Positions 44,291-45,000 of a stretch of 45,000 nucleotides of DNA are shown here, piece by piece. The notes under the pieces were generated by a model, which worked only from the letters and a program-made list of their open reading frames with translations, made no database searches and had not been told where the DNA came from. A program made the translations under genes and the position numbers. Every line of letters begins with the position of its first letter. Positions within the stretch are counted from its first letter, which is position 1. Source of the stretch: Chrysomallon squamiferum (Eukaryota; Mollusca; Gastropoda; Neomphalida; Peltospiridae); assembly GCA_012295275.1 (NCBI GenBank), contig CM022677.1, positions 26,022,544-26,067,543 on the forward strand, read 5' to 3'.

Positions 44291-44830
44291 GATAAACGTG
44301 GAGCATGAACATTCGCAGAATCACACAGACAGAAAGCTGAAACACACACAAGTTAATTCATCTGCGTCGACATAGTGTTTATTTTTCCAATATATTTTAC
44401 TTCATGCTTATAAGCTGTTGTTATTTTTCAAACACACTCAGTCAGTTTCCATTTGTCCGTTGATTATAGATGCATACATACACGTAGATATAAATACAAA
44501 TATAAATCATGTGTTAAGACATATAAAGACAAGTAGACACACACACACATATATGCATACGTACATACAAACATACATACCAGCATTCACACATATATAC
44601 ATTAAATACATAGATACGCATACACACACACACACAAACCACAAACATTTAAAGATATCTAAATTTACGAAAGTCACGCTGAAACACACACATGTATCTA
44701 AAAGATAAAGAAGTAAACAATGGGATGAACGTATCTAATTTGAGAGTTATCTGCTCTTGATGATGAGTACTATCAGATAGTCACATAATCTGAAATATAT
44801 TAATTAATTTTCCAGACTGAATAAAATTAG
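44291..44830 (+). other. 3' flank of the lectin gene with AATAAA
   Basis: AC and ATAC-rich sequence. A canonical AATAAA lies at 44820-44825 and could end the transcript about 530 bp after the stop. Confidence 0.4.
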
Positions 44831-44914
44831 AACTGGGAACAGTAAATTCCAGTTTTCAGAACTGGGTGTAAATAAGAAATATGTTAAGCGTAAGATTCAC
44901 TGACATCGTTTCAG

Positions 44915-44989
44915 AATGCTTTGTTTAAATTAACGCCGTCTGTTTCCACGATGAATGAATCTGTCAACATTCCTGCTCGGAGTCAGTGA
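44915..44989 (+). CDS. Possible alternative last exon
   Basis: Acceptor CGTTTCAG then 24 codons (NALFKLTPSVSTMNESVNIP, ARSQ) and TGA in phase 0, which matches the GTAGTA donor after DMK in lectin exon 6. It would replace the last galectin strand and contains an NES glycosylation sequon. Chance is a serious alternative. Confidence 0.2.
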   Translation, partial: NALFKLTPSVSTMNESVNIPARSQ

Positions 44990-45000
44990 TTTTTTTAAAA

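Overview
The window looks like AT-rich nuclear DNA from an invertebrate animal. Genes are cut into many short exons by GT-AG introns of about 0.2-1.5 kb, there are no bacterial-style operons, and the non-coding space is packed with microsatellites (TAA/TTA, GT, CT/GA, TAAA, GTA) and minisatellites. A secreted CCP-plus-galectin lectin beside a divergent ankyrin-repeat gene would fit a lophotrochozoan, perhaps a gastropod mollusc, but that placement is inference and nothing here fixes the species.

Layout. (1) 1-4217: repeat-rich intergenic DNA. (2) 4218-6681, minus strand: a candidate four-exon gene for a 49-residue protein, read entirely from splice signals and phase. (3) 6690-14100: intergenic; 11.1-13.2 kb holds islands of unique sequence with homeodomain- and POU-like sites that could be conserved regulatory DNA. 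(4) 14.1-16.7 kb: an orphan, possibly transcribed unit with a GTAAGT donor, a ~195-bp satellite in alternating A/B copies, and a 3' ORF with no recognised family. (5) 16.7-22.1 kb: a ~420-bp duplicated segment, paired hairpins, and further unique and repeat DNA. (6) 22159-37794, minus strand: the main gene, an ankyrin-repeat protein of 21 coding exons in which every intron is phase 0, ending in a proline-rich tail built from an 18-bp coding minisatellite (PPVExS). Two consecutive 17-bp units shift the frame of that tail. (7) 38-41.3 kb: the intergenic space between the two divergent genes. (8) 41357-44290, plus strand: a complete six-exon gene for a secreted protein with signal peptide, short cysteine-bearing helix, one CCP/sushi domain and one galectin domain that lacks the usual sugar-binding residues.

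How they relate. The two well-supported genes are divergent neighbours about 3.5 kb apart, with no visible sign of a shared pathway. The lectin architecture suggests an extracellular recognition role, while the ankyrin protein is probably an intracellular scaffold.

The most unusual property is structural. In several introns a tandem repeat begins at, or spans, the 5' splice site, so donor-like sequences are multiplied: eight extra copies of an exon end plus donor at 23567-24460, and nine GTAAAC units at 42755-43030. Shorter forms occur at 34243, 25399 and 14411. I saw no CRISPR array, rRNA, tRNA or intact transposon gene.
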